Part shown: piece by piece, positions 1 to 6,095 of the stretch | How the letters are laid out: every line of letters begins with the position of its first letter | Position numbering within the stretch: position 1 is the stretch's first letter | NCBI GenBank assembly: GCA_036508075.1 | Contig: DATCIA010000064.1 | Location: 1-10,981, forward strand | From: PALSA-660 sp036508075 | GTDB lineage: Bacteria > Actinomycetota > Coriobacteriia > Anaerosomatales > PALSA-660 | Length of the DNA stretch: 10,981 nt | Reading direction: 5' to 3' | Position numbers and translations under genes: made by a program | The notes under the pieces: model-generated | The model's database searches: none | What the model was told of the DNA's origin: nothing | The model's input: the letters and a program-made list of their open reading frames with translations, nothing else

Positions 1-209
1 GGCCGGCCGCCGCGATCGCGACGGTGCGCGCCCTGCTCGGCCACCTGAACGAGGTAGCCGGGCAGCCGGTCACGCTCGCCGAGTGCGGCGTGACCCGCGC
101 ACAACTGCCCGAGATCGCGCGCGTCGCGGCGGACGATGGCGCGATCATCTTCAACCCGAGAGACGCGAACGTCGAGGAGATCCTTGGGATCCTGGAGGCG
201 GCGCTGTGA
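1..209 (+). CDS. Iron-containing alcohol dehydrogenase, C-terminal fragment (5' end outside window)
   Basis: The frame is open from the window edge (first full codon at 3) to TGA at 207-209, so this is the last 68 residues of a gene starting upstream. The tail has the character of the group III iron-dependent alcohol dehydrogenase C-terminus: a helix with LAECGV, the stretch LPEIARVAADDGA, then NPRDANVEEILGIL as the last helix. Such enzymes reduce aldehydes to alcohols with NAD(P)H in the cytoplasm. The nucleotide and metal-binding parts lie outside the window, so the assignment rests on the tail alone. The stop overlaps the start of the aldehyde oxidoreductase gene (GTGA at 206-209), which implies translational coupling and a joint acid/aldehyde/alcohol role. 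The GTG at 24 is only an internal codon. Family fairly sure; substrate unknown. Confidence 0.72.
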   Translation, partial: PAAAIATVRALLGHLNEVAGQPVTLAECGVTRAQLPEIARVAADDGAIIFNPRDANVEEILGILEAAL

Positions 210-2134
210 GCTCCGCCCTCGGCGGCTACATGGGCCGCGTCCTGCGCATCGACCTCACGACCCGCGAGGTGGGGGAGTACCCGTGGACGGACGCCGACCG
301 GCGGGCGACGCTCGGCGGCAAAATCATGGCGGCGCGCATCCTGATGGACATGCTTCCGGCCGGGACCGATCCGCTCGGGCCGGGCAACGTCGTCGTGGTG
401 TCGACCGGTCCGCTCACCGGTTCGGGGGCGCCGAGCACGGCCCGCTTCAACGTGAGCGCACTCTCCCCGCAGACGGGCACCGTCGGATCGTCGAACTGCG
501 GCGGTCCCTTCGGTACCTACCTCAAGAAGGCGGGCGTCGACGCGCTGGTCATCACCGGGTCGGCCGACGCACCCGTATGGCTCGAGATCGGCGAGGGCGG
601 TGCCGTCACGTTCCACGATGCGGCCGAGGTCTGGGGGCTGCGCACGACCGCCTCGCAGGAGGCGCTCGTGGCTGCAACCGGTCAACGTGCCGCGGCACTC
701 GTGATCGGACCCGCGGGGGAGAACCGCGTGCGCTACGCGGGACTCGCTTCGGGAGAACGCGCCGCCGGCCGCACCGGCATGGGCGCCGTCTTCGGCGCGA
801 AGAACCTCAAGGGGATCGCCACGCACGGGAGTGCGAAGGTGCCGATCGCCGAACCGGAGCGATTCCGGGCCTACGTGAAGAAGTGGAGCGCGACGCTCAA
901 AGCGCATCCGATGACGGGCGGCTCGCTGCCCGACTACGGTACGGGGGGCTTCCTTCCGCGGATGCAGGAGCTCGGGATCGTCGCCACGCGCAACGCGCAG
1001 GAGGCCCGCTTCGACGGCGCGGACGCGCTCTCGGGACAGACGATGGCCGCGACGCGGCTCGTGGGTACCGACGGGTGCCTGAGCTGCCCGATCCGCTGCG
1101 GGAGGGTCGTCGAGCACGAGGGGCGCCGCGTGAAGGGCCCCGAACTGGAGACGCTGGTATTGCTCGGAAGCAATCTGGGCAACGCGGACCTCGGCGCCAT
1201 CATCGAGTGGAACGTGCTGCTCGACGAGCTCGGTGTCGACACGATCAGCGCCGGCTCGAGCATCGCGTTCGCGATGGAACTCGCGCAGCGTGGTCTGGCG
1301 GACCTCGGCGTGGCGTTCGGCCGCGTCGAGGGCGTCACCGCCCTCATCGAGGACATCGCCTACCGGCGCGACGCGGGCGACGACCTCGCCGAGGGCACGC
1401 GCCGGATGGCCGAGAAGTACGGCGCTGCCGAGGCCGCGATCCACTCGAAAGGCCTCGAGCTCGCCGCCTACGAGCCGCGCCGCGCGATCGGCCATGGGTT
1501 GGGCTACGCGACCTCGAACCGTGGAGGGTGCCACCTCAACGGGGGCTACGTCGTCGCGCTCGAGGGACTCTCGCTCTCCATGAACGGGCGCTCGAAGGCG
1601 TCCAAGCCCGCGCTCACCGCGATGTTCCAGGACCTCATGGAGGCCGTCTCCGGCGCGGGATGCTGCCTGTTCACGACGTACGCGATCTTCCCCGCGGCGC
1701 TGATCCGCGGGTCGCGGGGCCTGCTCGGCCAGACGGCCGCCGACCTGCTCGCGATGTCGGGACCCGTCGTCGGCCTGCTGCGCGCGATCTCACCGGGCGC
1801 CCTGGGCATCCCGATGCCGCTGATCGCCCACATCCGCGCGGTGGAGCTCGTCACGGGAGAGCGCCTGGGGTTCGGCCGCTTCTGGGCGGTCGGGGAGCGG
1901 GGCTTCACGCTCGAACGGCTGCTCGGACGACGGTTCGGCCTGACCGCTGCCGACGACTCGCTGCCGGGGCGCATGCTGACGGAACCGATCGATCCCGACG
2001 ATCCCACGAGCGTCGTGCCGCTCGAGGAGCTGAAGCGCCGCTACTACGCGCACCGCGGATGGGACGCAGACGGCGCGCCGTCTGCGCACCTCCTGAGGCG
2101 GTTGCGGATCGGCGGCAGTCCCGACGCTCAGTAG
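206..2134 (+). CDS. aor: Aldehyde:ferredoxin oxidoreductase (AOR family, tungsten/molybdenum pterin enzyme)
   Basis: The 642-residue product matches the usual AOR length. It opens with the family signature GGYMGRVLRIDLT and has NVVVVSTGPLTGS near residue 70. A CLSCPIRC motif places Cys291, Cys294 and Cys298 as three ligands of the [4Fe-4S] cluster. The fourth is expected in GAGCCLFTTYA (Cys486/487), close to Cys494 of the Pyrococcus furiosus enzyme. The family oxidises aldehydes to acids with ferredoxin, or runs in reverse on acids, at a bis-pterin tungsten or molybdenum centre in the cytoplasm. I chose GTG 206 because GGAGG at 193-197 precedes it, it overlaps the upstream stop as GTGA, and it gives the family N-terminus. 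The longer open frame back to 83 overlaps the dehydrogenase and is non-coding. No MoaD-like sulfur-carrier gene follows, though one often accompanies aor. Substrate and metal cannot be told from sequence. Confidence 0.93.
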   Translation: MSSALGGYMGRVLRIDLTTREVGEYPWTDADRRATLGGKIMAARILMDMLPAGTDPLGPGNVVVVSTGPLTGSGAPSTARFNVSALSPQTGTVGSSNCGGPFGTYLKKAGVDALVITGSADAPVWLEIGEGGAVTFHDAAEVWGLRTTASQEALVAATGQRAAALVIGPAGENRVRYAGLASGERAAGRTGMGAVFGAKNLKGIATHGSAKVPIAEPERFRAYVKKWSATLKAHPMTGGSLPDYGTGGFLPRMQELGIVATRNAQEARFDGADALSGQTMAATRLVGTDGCLSCPIRCGRVVEHEGRRVKGPELETLVLLGSNLGNADLGAIIEWNVLLDELGVDTISAGSSIAFAMELAQRGLADLGVAFGRVEGVTALIEDIAYRRDAGDDLAEGTRRMAEKYGAAEAAIHSKGLELAAYEPRRAIGHGLGYATSNRGGCHLNGGYVVALEGLSLSMNGRSKASKPALTAMFQDLMEAVSGAGCCLFTTYAIFPAALIRGSRGLLGQTAADLLAMSGPVVGLLRAISPGALGIPMPLIAHIRAVELVTGERLGFGRFWAVGERGFTLERLLGRRFGLTAADDSLPGRMLTEPIDPDDPTSVVPLEELKRRYYAHRGWDADGAPSAHLLRRLRIGGSPDAQ

Positions 2135-2164
2135 GCCTTCGTCAGCGGTACTCCCGCGAGTGCC

Positions 2165-2345
2165 GCGGCATCGCGTCTCCCGGATGGCCTCGGGCCGGTA
2201 CTCGCGCGTCTTGGCCAACCACCGGGCGACCTTCTCGACGTCGCTGGCGTCCGAGTCCATCCAGACGCCTCCGTCGGTATCGACCCAGTAGCGATGGAGG
2301 TAGCTGTTGTCGATGACCGACGTCATCAGCAGCCAGCCGTCCCTG
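2165..2345 (-). pseudogene. Fragment of an unrecognised protein gene, antisense to the SDR remnant
   Basis: Read on the minus strand, about 60 codons look truly coding: third positions are mostly G or C and the peptide is varied and protein-like (DGWLLMTSVIDNSYLHRYW, later DVEKVARWLAKTREYRPEAI). The coding look starts just after a TAG (2348-2350), upstream of the first ATG at 2326. It fades near 2165 into the antisense of the oxidoreductase 3' end, where the frame stays open without sensible peptide. I do not recognise the family. The piece abuts the SDR fragment head to head, so both look like ends of genes joined by one rearrangement. It could instead be a short intact gene from ATG 2326, but I see no good ribosome binding site and no natural end. 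Confidence 0.4.
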
Positions 2346-2774
2346 GTCTACGTGAACGGTCCGGTGTTCCTGTCCCGCAGGGTCGTCCCGATCATGATCG
2401 CCCGGAGTGGCGGATCGATCGTCAACACCGCGTCGGCGGCCGGCATCGGCGGTGGCGCGGCGGGCGCTGCGTACACCATCTCGAAGCACGCGCTCGTCGG
2501 CCTGACGCGTTCCACGGCATACCGGTACGCGCCGGACGGCATCCGGTGCAACGCGATGGCATGCGGCGGCGTCGAGACGAGCATCGTGCAGAGCGTGGAC
2601 GCCACGAAGATGGACATGGCGGGCGCCGCACGCTACGGGGCGTACCAGGCGCTCATCCCCGCGATGCTGAAGCCATTGGAGATCGCGCAGCTTGCGCTCT
2701 TCCTCGCCTCTGACGAGGCGAAGCACGTCATCGGTGCCATCATCCCCGTCGACGCCGGATGGACCGCCGCGTAG
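2307..2774 (+). pseudogene. Short-chain dehydrogenase/reductase, N-terminally truncated
   Basis: About 145 residues match the second half of a classical SDR of roughly 250. Visible in order: the VNGPVFLSR helix, MIARSGGSIVNTAS with the catalytic Ser, AAYTISKHAL with the YxxxK Tyr and Lys, GIRCNAMACGGVET (the usual PG turn is altered), and the C-terminal ASDEAKHVIGAIIPVDAGW. The first ~100 residues, with the glycine-rich TGxxxGxG NAD(P)-binding loop and the NNAG motif, are absent. An in-frame TAG at 2301-2303 closes the frame, and the only start is a TTG at 2307 or ATG 2313 without a ribosome binding site. Homology begins near 2345; the codons before it are antisense to another gene fragment. 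Without the Rossmann loop it should not bind cofactor, so I call it a remnant. Confidence 0.75.
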
Positions 2775-2798
2775 GACCGGGCAGACCGGGGCAAGACA

Positions 2799-2828
2799 AA
2801 GGCCGGAGGTGCGTGCGCCTCCGGCCTT
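2799..2828. terminator. Bidirectional hairpin between SDR remnant and tRNA-Arg
   Basis: AAGGCCGGAGG (2799-2809) and CCTCCGGCCTT (2818-2828) form a perfect 11-bp stem with an 8-nt loop. Rightward it is followed by the weak T-run CTTGTG, leftward by TTTGTCTT. It sits 24 bp past the SDR stop and 13 bp past the 3' end of the minus-strand tRNA-Arg, so it can end both convergent transcripts. Confidence 0.75.
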
Positions 2829-2840
2829 CTTGTGTCCATG

Positions 2841-2916
2841 TGGTGCGCCCAGCAGGATTCGAACCTGCGACCTCCCGGTTCGTAGCCGGACACTCTATCC
2901 GCTGAGCTATGGGCGC
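2841..2916 (-). tRNA. tRNA-Arg(ACG)
   Basis: On the minus strand a full 76-nt cloverleaf is visible. Acceptor GCGCCCA pairs with TGGGCGC, followed by discriminator A and an encoded CCA (2841-2843). The D arm contains AGCTCAGCGGATAGAG. The anticodon stem is TCCGG/CCGGG around loop CTACGAA, giving anticodon ACG at 2881-2883. The T arm is GCAGG-TTCGAAT-CCTGC. A34 would be read as inosine after TadA editing, decoding CGT, CGC and CGA. Confidence 0.95.
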
Positions 2917-2920
2917 ACGC

Positions 2921-2943
2921 GGCCCTCGCACGTATCGAGGGCC
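2921..2943. other. Hairpin between the two tRNA genes
   Basis: GGCCCTCG (2921-2928) and CGAGGGCC (2936-2943) form an 8-bp perfect stem with a 7-nt loop. No T-run follows on either strand, so it is a weak terminator at best, and a tRNA precursor processing structure is equally possible. A minus-strand TTGACA (2985-2980) at the 3' end of tRNA-Ser could be a -35 box for a separate tRNA-Arg promoter, but no good -10 lies 16-18 bp beyond it. Confidence 0.4.
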
Positions 2944-2986
2944 GACAACCTAGGTATCCTGCAACACGTGCAGGTCAGATGTCAAA

Positions 2987-3080
2987 TGGCGGAGAGTGAG
3001 GGATTCGAACCCTCGAAAGGTCTTCAAGACCTTTACTCGCTTAGCAGGCGAGCGCCTTCAACCGACTCGGCCAACTCTCC
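2987..3080 (-). tRNA. tRNA-Ser(GCT)
   Basis: This is a 94-nt class II tRNA on the minus strand. Acceptor GGAGAGT pairs with ACTCTCC, with discriminator G and an encoded CCA (2987-2989). The anticodon stem CTCGC/GCGAG surrounds loop CTGCTAA, giving anticodon GCT at 3043-3045 (AGC on the plus strand). The long variable arm contains AAAGGTCTTGAAGACCTTT, a near-perfect stem typical of tRNA-Ser. The T arm is GAGGG-TTCGAAT-CCCTC. It decodes AGC and AGT. Confidence 0.95.
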
Positions 3081-3112
3081 GTGACCGTGCAGAACGCAGC
3101 ACGCAGGGCGAC

Positions 3113-3118
3113 AGTATA
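3113..3118 (-). promoter_or_regulatory. Candidate -10 box for the tRNA-Ser transcript
   Basis: TATACT on the minus strand differs from TATAAT at one position and lies 33-38 bp upstream of the tRNA 5' end, a normal leader length for a tRNA gene. I find no clear TTGACA-like box 16-18 bp further upstream, so the call rests on the -10 only. Confidence 0.4.
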
Positions 3119-3154
3119 GCGAGGACTGTGCGCTCGCGGTAGTCGTGCGGCGCC

Positions 3155-4264
3155 CTACCGCTCGACGCGCGTCAGCGGCACGCGAAAGCCGACCACGGCG
3201 CCGCCCGCCTCGTCGTTGCGTGCGAACACATCGCCCCCGTGGTCCTCGACGATGCGGCGCGATACGGCGAGGCCGATCCCGCTTCCGCCGGTGTCGCGCG
3301 CGCGGGCCGCGTCGGCCCGATAGAAGCGCTCGAAGATGTAGGGGAGGTCGGTGGCGGGGATCCCCTCGCCGGTGTCCGCGACCTCGACGGTCGCGCGGCC
3401 CTCTGCGGTCGAACAGCGGACAGTGATCCGGCCCGCGTCGGTATGGCGGAGCGCGTTGTCCAGCAGATTGCGCAGCACCTGCGCAAGGCGGTCCTCGTCT
3501 CCCTCGATCGGTAGCTTGTCGGCACATTCGCATACGACCTCGACACCCGTCCGCGTCCTTGCGCCTGCGCGAGCGGCCTCGATGCGCGCCACCTCCGCGA
3601 GGTCGGTGGGCTCCATCCGGTAGCTGAGGCGTCCGGCGTCTGCGGCGGAGAGTTCCTGCAGGTCGTCGACCAGACGCGAGAGCTGCTTGGTGTCTTCCGC
3701 GAGGGAGGCGAGCCGGTCCGGGTCGGCGGACAGGACGCCTTCCGCGATGCCCTCGGCCTGTGCCCTCAGGGATGTGATCGGGGTGCGGAGTTCGTGCGCG
3801 ACGTCGGCGACGAGGCGCCTACGTAGCTCCTCGGACTCCGATAGCGAGTCCGCCATCTCGTTGAACGCGGCACCGAGCCGGTGCACCTCGGCGGGTCCGG
3901 ACGGGTCGACACGGTGGGTCAGGTCACCGTCCGCCACGATTTGTGCTGCGAGTGTGAGGCGCTTCAGGGGTCTTGTCAGGTAGTAGGCGATCCCGAAGGC
4001 CACGACGGCCGCGAGCGCGACCGCGATCAGGGCTCCGATGAGGATGCCCTTGTCGACACTGGCCAGGAACGCCTGCTCGGCTCCGCCCATCATCAGATGG
4101 CGCCCGGCGCCCATGCCGCCACCCATCGGAGCGGGGAGCGTCTCGAGGTAGCTGCCGAACGCCGTGGACGCCTCGGTGCGGGTGATGAGCCCTGCGAGCC
4201 CCACCGAGGCGAGCGCGACCGCGACGATCGCGAGGAACGCGTAGAGCAGAAGCGAGCGCTTCAC
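3155..4264 (-). CDS. Sensor histidine kinase with HAMP domain (BaeS-like)
   Basis: This 369-residue membrane kinase pairs with the response regulator just upstream. Membrane segments lie at about 5-27 and 73-96, leaving a short outside loop (28-72) rich in Gly and Met with one His (PMGGGMGAGRHLMMGG). HAMP spans about 97-148. HisKA carries the phospho-accepting His157 in DVAHELRTPI. The catalytic domain shows the N box (NLLDNALRHT, 266-275), G1 (VADTGEGI), F box (FERF, 311-314) and G2 (GGSGIGLAV, 326-334). GTG 4264 is the start because it overlaps the regulator stop as GTGA (4261-4264), so the two are translationally coupled. The loop is too small for a folded PAS-type sensor; metal binding or contact with a secreted partner fits its composition. 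The Met/Gly tail of the nearby DUF2680-like protein is similar in composition. The stimulus is not known. Confidence 0.93.
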   Translation of the reverse strand: MKRSLLLYAFLAIVAVALASVGLAGLITRTEASTAFGSYLETLPAPMGGGMGAGRHLMMGGAEQAFLASVDKGILIGALIAVALAAVVAFGIAYYLTRPLKRLTLAAQIVADGDLTHRVDPSGPAEVHRLGAAFNEMADSLSESEELRRRLVADVAHELRTPITSLRAQAEGIAEGVLSADPDRLASLAEDTKQLSRLVDDLQELSAADAGRLSYRMEPTDLAEVARIEAARAGARTRTGVEVVCECADKLPIEGDEDRLAQVLRNLLDNALRHTDAGRITVRCSTAEGRATVEVADTGEGIPATDLPYIFERFYRADAARARDTGGSGIGLAVSRRIVEDHGGDVFARNDEAGGAVVGFRVPLTRVER

Positions 4265-4953
4265 GACCGGACCTCCAGCTTGTATCCGACACCGAAGACC
4301 GTCTGGATGTAGCGAGGTTGCTTGGGGTCGTCGCCGAGCTTGCGTCGCAGATTCTTCACATGCGCGTCGATCGTTCGCTCGTAGCCCTCGAAGGCGAACC
4401 CCTGTGCCGCCTCCATGAGCTGCATGCGGGAGTACACGCGTCCGGGGTGCGCGGCCATGGTGGCAAGGAGGTCGAACTCCGTGCGCGTCAACGTCACCGG
4501 CGAGCCGGCGAGCTCGACCGAACGGCCGTCGGGGTCGACGAGCAGTTCGCCGACGCGCAACGGGGCGGCGCCTCCGTCCGTCGGGGCGCGGTCGATCCGG
4601 CGCAGGACCGCCTTGACCCGGGCGACGACCTCCCGCGGGCTGAAGGGCTTGCCGATGTAGTCGTCGGCGCCGACCTCGAGCCCGATGAGGCGGTCGATCT
4701 CCTCAATCCGTGCGGTCACAAGGATCACCGGCAGGTCGTGATCGCGCTGGAACCGCCGCGTCAGTTCGAGCCCGTCGATCCCCGGCAGCATGATGTCGAG
4801 CAGAGCCAGGTCGGGCCGCTGCACCTGGACCGCCGCGATCGCGGCGGGGCCGTCGGCGGCGGTGATGACGTCGAAACCCTCAGCGCGCAGGTACGCGTCG
4901 AGGACTTCGACGATCTTCGGGTTGTCGTCCACGACGAGGATCGTTCGTGCCAC
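4261..4953 (-). CDS. OmpR/PhoB-family response regulator
   Basis: A receiver domain (1-120) is followed by a winged-helix DNA-binding domain (135-228). The acidic pair D9/D10 is in ILVVDDN, the phosphorylated residue is D53 in LALLDIMLPG, the switch Thr is in VILVTA, and the conserved Lys is in IGKPFSPRE. The effector has TRTEFDLLATMAAHPG, the recognition-helix region RTIDAHVKNLRRKLG and the C-terminal hairpin YIQTVFGVGYKL. I prefer GTG 4953: it gives the canonical N-terminus and has GGAG 7 nt upstream. ATG 4986 (11 residues longer, AGGGG 4 nt upstream) is possible; the 275-residue open frame reaching 5088 is not, because it crosses the terminator hairpin. It should activate or repress genes on phosphorylation by the coupled kinase. 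The DUF2680 gene is the likeliest local target, given the phased repeats before it. Confidence 0.93.
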   Translation of the reverse strand: MARTILVVDDNPKIVEVLDAYLRAEGFDVITAADGPAAIAAVQVQRPDLALLDIMLPGIDGLELTRRFQRDHDLPVILVTARIEEIDRLIGLEVGADDYIGKPFSPREVVARVKAVLRRIDRAPTDGGAAPLRVGELLVDPDGRSVELAGSPVTLTRTEFDLLATMAAHPGRVYSRMQLMEAAQGFAFEGYERTIDAHVKNLRRKLGDDPKQPRYIQTVFGVGYKLEVRS

Positions 4954-5007
4954 GTCAGCGCTCCGCTCTGTCGGGGCCGACACCATTGTGCCCCTGATGG
5001 AAGGGAA

Positions 5008-5038
5008 AGGGCGGAGCCGCGTGTCGCGGCTCCGCCCT
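5008..5038 (-). terminator. Strong intrinsic terminator after the DUF2680-like gene
   Basis: A 14-bp perfect stem (5008-5021 with 5025-5038) has a 3-nt loop. On the minus strand the stem is followed by TTTCCCTTCC, a fair U-rich tract. It lies 19 bp past the stop of the secreted-protein gene (5057) and about 55 bp before the response regulator start. It should end most transcripts of the first gene; the regulator-kinase pair would need readthrough or a promoter inside the short interval. Confidence 0.85.
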
Positions 5039-5056
5039 GGATTGTCGGACTGAGCG

Positions 5057-5605
5057 CTAGGGCTGGGTGACGCAGGTTCCGCTGCCACCGCCGCTGCCCA
5101 TCATGCCGCGGCCACCGCCGTTGCCTGAGCCGCGACCGGCACCGCTACCGGCGCCACTGCCGGGTCCTGCGCCCGTGCAGTTGCTCGGGGCGTTCGACGT
5201 GATCTTCGCGGGAACGTTCGCCCTCATGTTGGCGAGAGCCGTGTCCTCCTGGGCCTGCGTGACTGTGCCGGCCTTGACGGCCGCGTCGAGCGCGGTCTTG
5301 CGAGCGGCCAGGACGTCGGCGGTCAGCGCGTCGGCCGATACGCCCTTGGCGGCCGCGATGTCCGCGAACGACTTGCCGGCCTCGCGGGCGGCGTAGATCG
5401 CGGTCGTCGACTGTCCCGTGACCTTGGCGACGATGTCGGCGATCGTCCCGCCGGCCTGGCGGCAGACCGCGCCCATGCGCGCACCGAAACCGGCCGTGCG
5501 GGTGGTCGAGGTCGACGGGGCTCCGAACGCGATCCCGACGCTGCCGAGTGCAAGTCCTGCGACGAGAGCGCCGCTGACCAGCGCGATGGTTGTGCCTCTC
5601 TTCAT
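5057..5605 (-). CDS. Secreted DUF2680-like protein with Gly/Met-rich tail
   Basis: This is a 182-residue exported protein. Residues 1-29 form a signal peptide: MKRGTT, a hydrophobic core, then a likely cut near GIAFGA-PS. The middle (about 45-130) resembles the small helical DUF2680 family, with TTAIYAAREAGKSFADIAAAKGVS, then helices ending in AVKAGTVTQAQEDTALANM. The tail (144-182) is low-complexity Gly/Ser with GRGMMG and a terminal CVTQP. Cysteines are C48, C143 and C178. Start ATG 5605 has GGAGGT 7 nt upstream. I know no proven function for the family; its place beside a two-component system suggests an envelope-stress or metal-response partner. It has its own promoter (5649-5677) and terminator (5008-5038). 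Domain call from pattern memory, moderately sure. Confidence 0.75.
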   Translation of the reverse strand: MKRGTTIALVSGALVAGLALGSVGIAFGAPSTSTTRTAGFGARMGAVCRQAGGTIADIVAKVTGQSTTAIYAAREAGKSFADIAAAKGVSADALTADVLAARKTALDAAVKAGTVTQAQEDTALANMRANVPAKITSNAPSNCTGAGPGSGAGSGAGRGSGNGGGRGMMGSGGGSGTCVTQP

Positions 5606-5648
5606 CGTGATACCTCCGTTGTTGCCTGGCGCGCCGTATGCGCACCGT

Positions 5649-5677
5649 CTGATAGGAGTATCCCGAGCGGGTGTGAA
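5649..5677 (-). promoter_or_regulatory. Sigma-70-type promoter of the DUF2680-like gene
   Basis: On the minus strand, TTCACA (5677-5672; one mismatch to TTGACA) and TATCAG (5654-5649; four of six to TATAAT) are separated by exactly 17 bp. Transcription would start near 5642, giving a leader of about 37 nt with the GGAGGT ribosome site. The -35 box coincides with the promoter-proximal GTGAA repeat, as expected when an OmpR-type activator overlaps the -35 region. Confidence 0.6.
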
Positions 5678-5710
5678 TGGGCGGTGAACGTGCGACGCGG
5701 GGTTGGTGAA
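5673..5710 (-). promoter_or_regulatory. Helically phased GTGAA repeats, candidate response-regulator sites
   Basis: Plus-strand GTGAA occurs at 5673-5677, 5684-5688 and 5706-5710, i.e. TTCAC on the transcribed strand. Start-to-start distances are 11 and 22 bp, one and two helical turns. OmpR/PhoB-family regulators bind direct repeats of about 11-bp period upstream of or over the -35, and such a regulator is encoded just downstream. Binding by that protein is inference. Confidence 0.5.
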
Positions 5711-5723
5711 GCGCGGATCCTAC

Positions 5724-6095
5724 TCAGGCTCCATGCAGCGCGGCGATGACCGCGGGCGCATCCAGACCGTTCGAACAGACGACCTTCCCCCGCACTCGCA
5801 CCACGGGGAAGTCATCGCCCTGCGAGTAGACCTCCGCCATGAGCGCGCCGTACTCGGCGAGCGGAAGCGCGTCTGCGGCTGTCACGACGAATTCGGTATC
5901 TGCGTGGACCGCCTCGCGCACTCGTTCCTCCAGGACCCGGAGGCGCCATTCCAAGGGGAGCTCGCAGGCGGAGCCTTCGGGGTAGCCGAAGAGCGTGACC
6001 TCGAGTCCATCCGGGACGTCGGCGTCGCCGCCTCAACCACAGCCGGGAGCGGTGAACACTTCGACGACGTCCGGACGGGCCGCGTGCATGGTCAT
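5724..6095 (-). CDS. Candidate selenoprotein, thioredoxin-fold-like, with in-frame TGA (Sec21)
   Basis: Reading TGA 6033-6035 as selenocysteine gives one 123-residue protein. ATG 6095 overlaps the ccdA stop as ATGA and is in frame with the whole downstream part. Residues 10-23 read VVEVFTAPGCG-U-GG, a strand and turn with Cys19 two residues before U21. Then come EVTLFGYPEGSACELP (Cys44), a long helix, FPVVRVRGKVVC (Pro97 as a possible cis-Pro; Cys107) and a final helix LDAPAVIAALHGA. This order fits a small thioredoxin-like fold, distantly recalling YuzD-type proteins, though I cannot name the family. Codons on both sides of the TGA keep G/C third positions. Between the TGA and residue 48 there is no ATG or GTG, and the only in-frame start after it (TTG 5954) would remove the first strands. 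No strong ribosome site precedes ATG 6095, so coupling to ccdA is likely. The alternative is a nonsense-mutated pseudogene. Confidence 0.62.
6002..6021 (-). other. SECIS-like hairpin downstream of the in-frame TGA
   Basis: On the minus strand CGA-C-GTCC (6021-6014) pairs with GGACTCG (6008-6002), making 7 bp with a single bulged C and the 5-nt loop CGGAT (6013-6009). The loop begins 19 nt after the TGA and has G as its second base. This agrees with my recollection of the bacterial SECIS model: loop 16-37 nt after UGA, a G in the first two loop bases, stem of at least 4 bp. GC-rich coding sequence folds easily, so this is supportive, not decisive. Confidence 0.45.

Noticed and set aside
83..205. 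Upstream extension of the AOR frame to ATG 83
   Set aside because: The added peptide is Arg-rich out-of-frame reading of the dehydrogenase gene; GTG 206 has a ribosome site and gives the family N-terminus.
136..2316. Long plus-strand frame of 726 codons across aor
   Set aside because: Arg/Gly/Pro-rich shadow typical of high-GC DNA; the AOR frame carries all family motifs.
2142..2726. Minus-strand frame antisense to the SDR remnant
   Set aside because: Arg-rich with no recognisable pattern, while the plus strand shows SDR catalytic motifs.
5724..5954. Independent 76-residue gene starting at TTG 5954
   Set aside because: TTG lies inside the domain, would remove the first strands and Cys19/Cys44, and has no ribosome site. 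The same frame continues upstream through the TGA to an ATG overlapping the ccdA stop.
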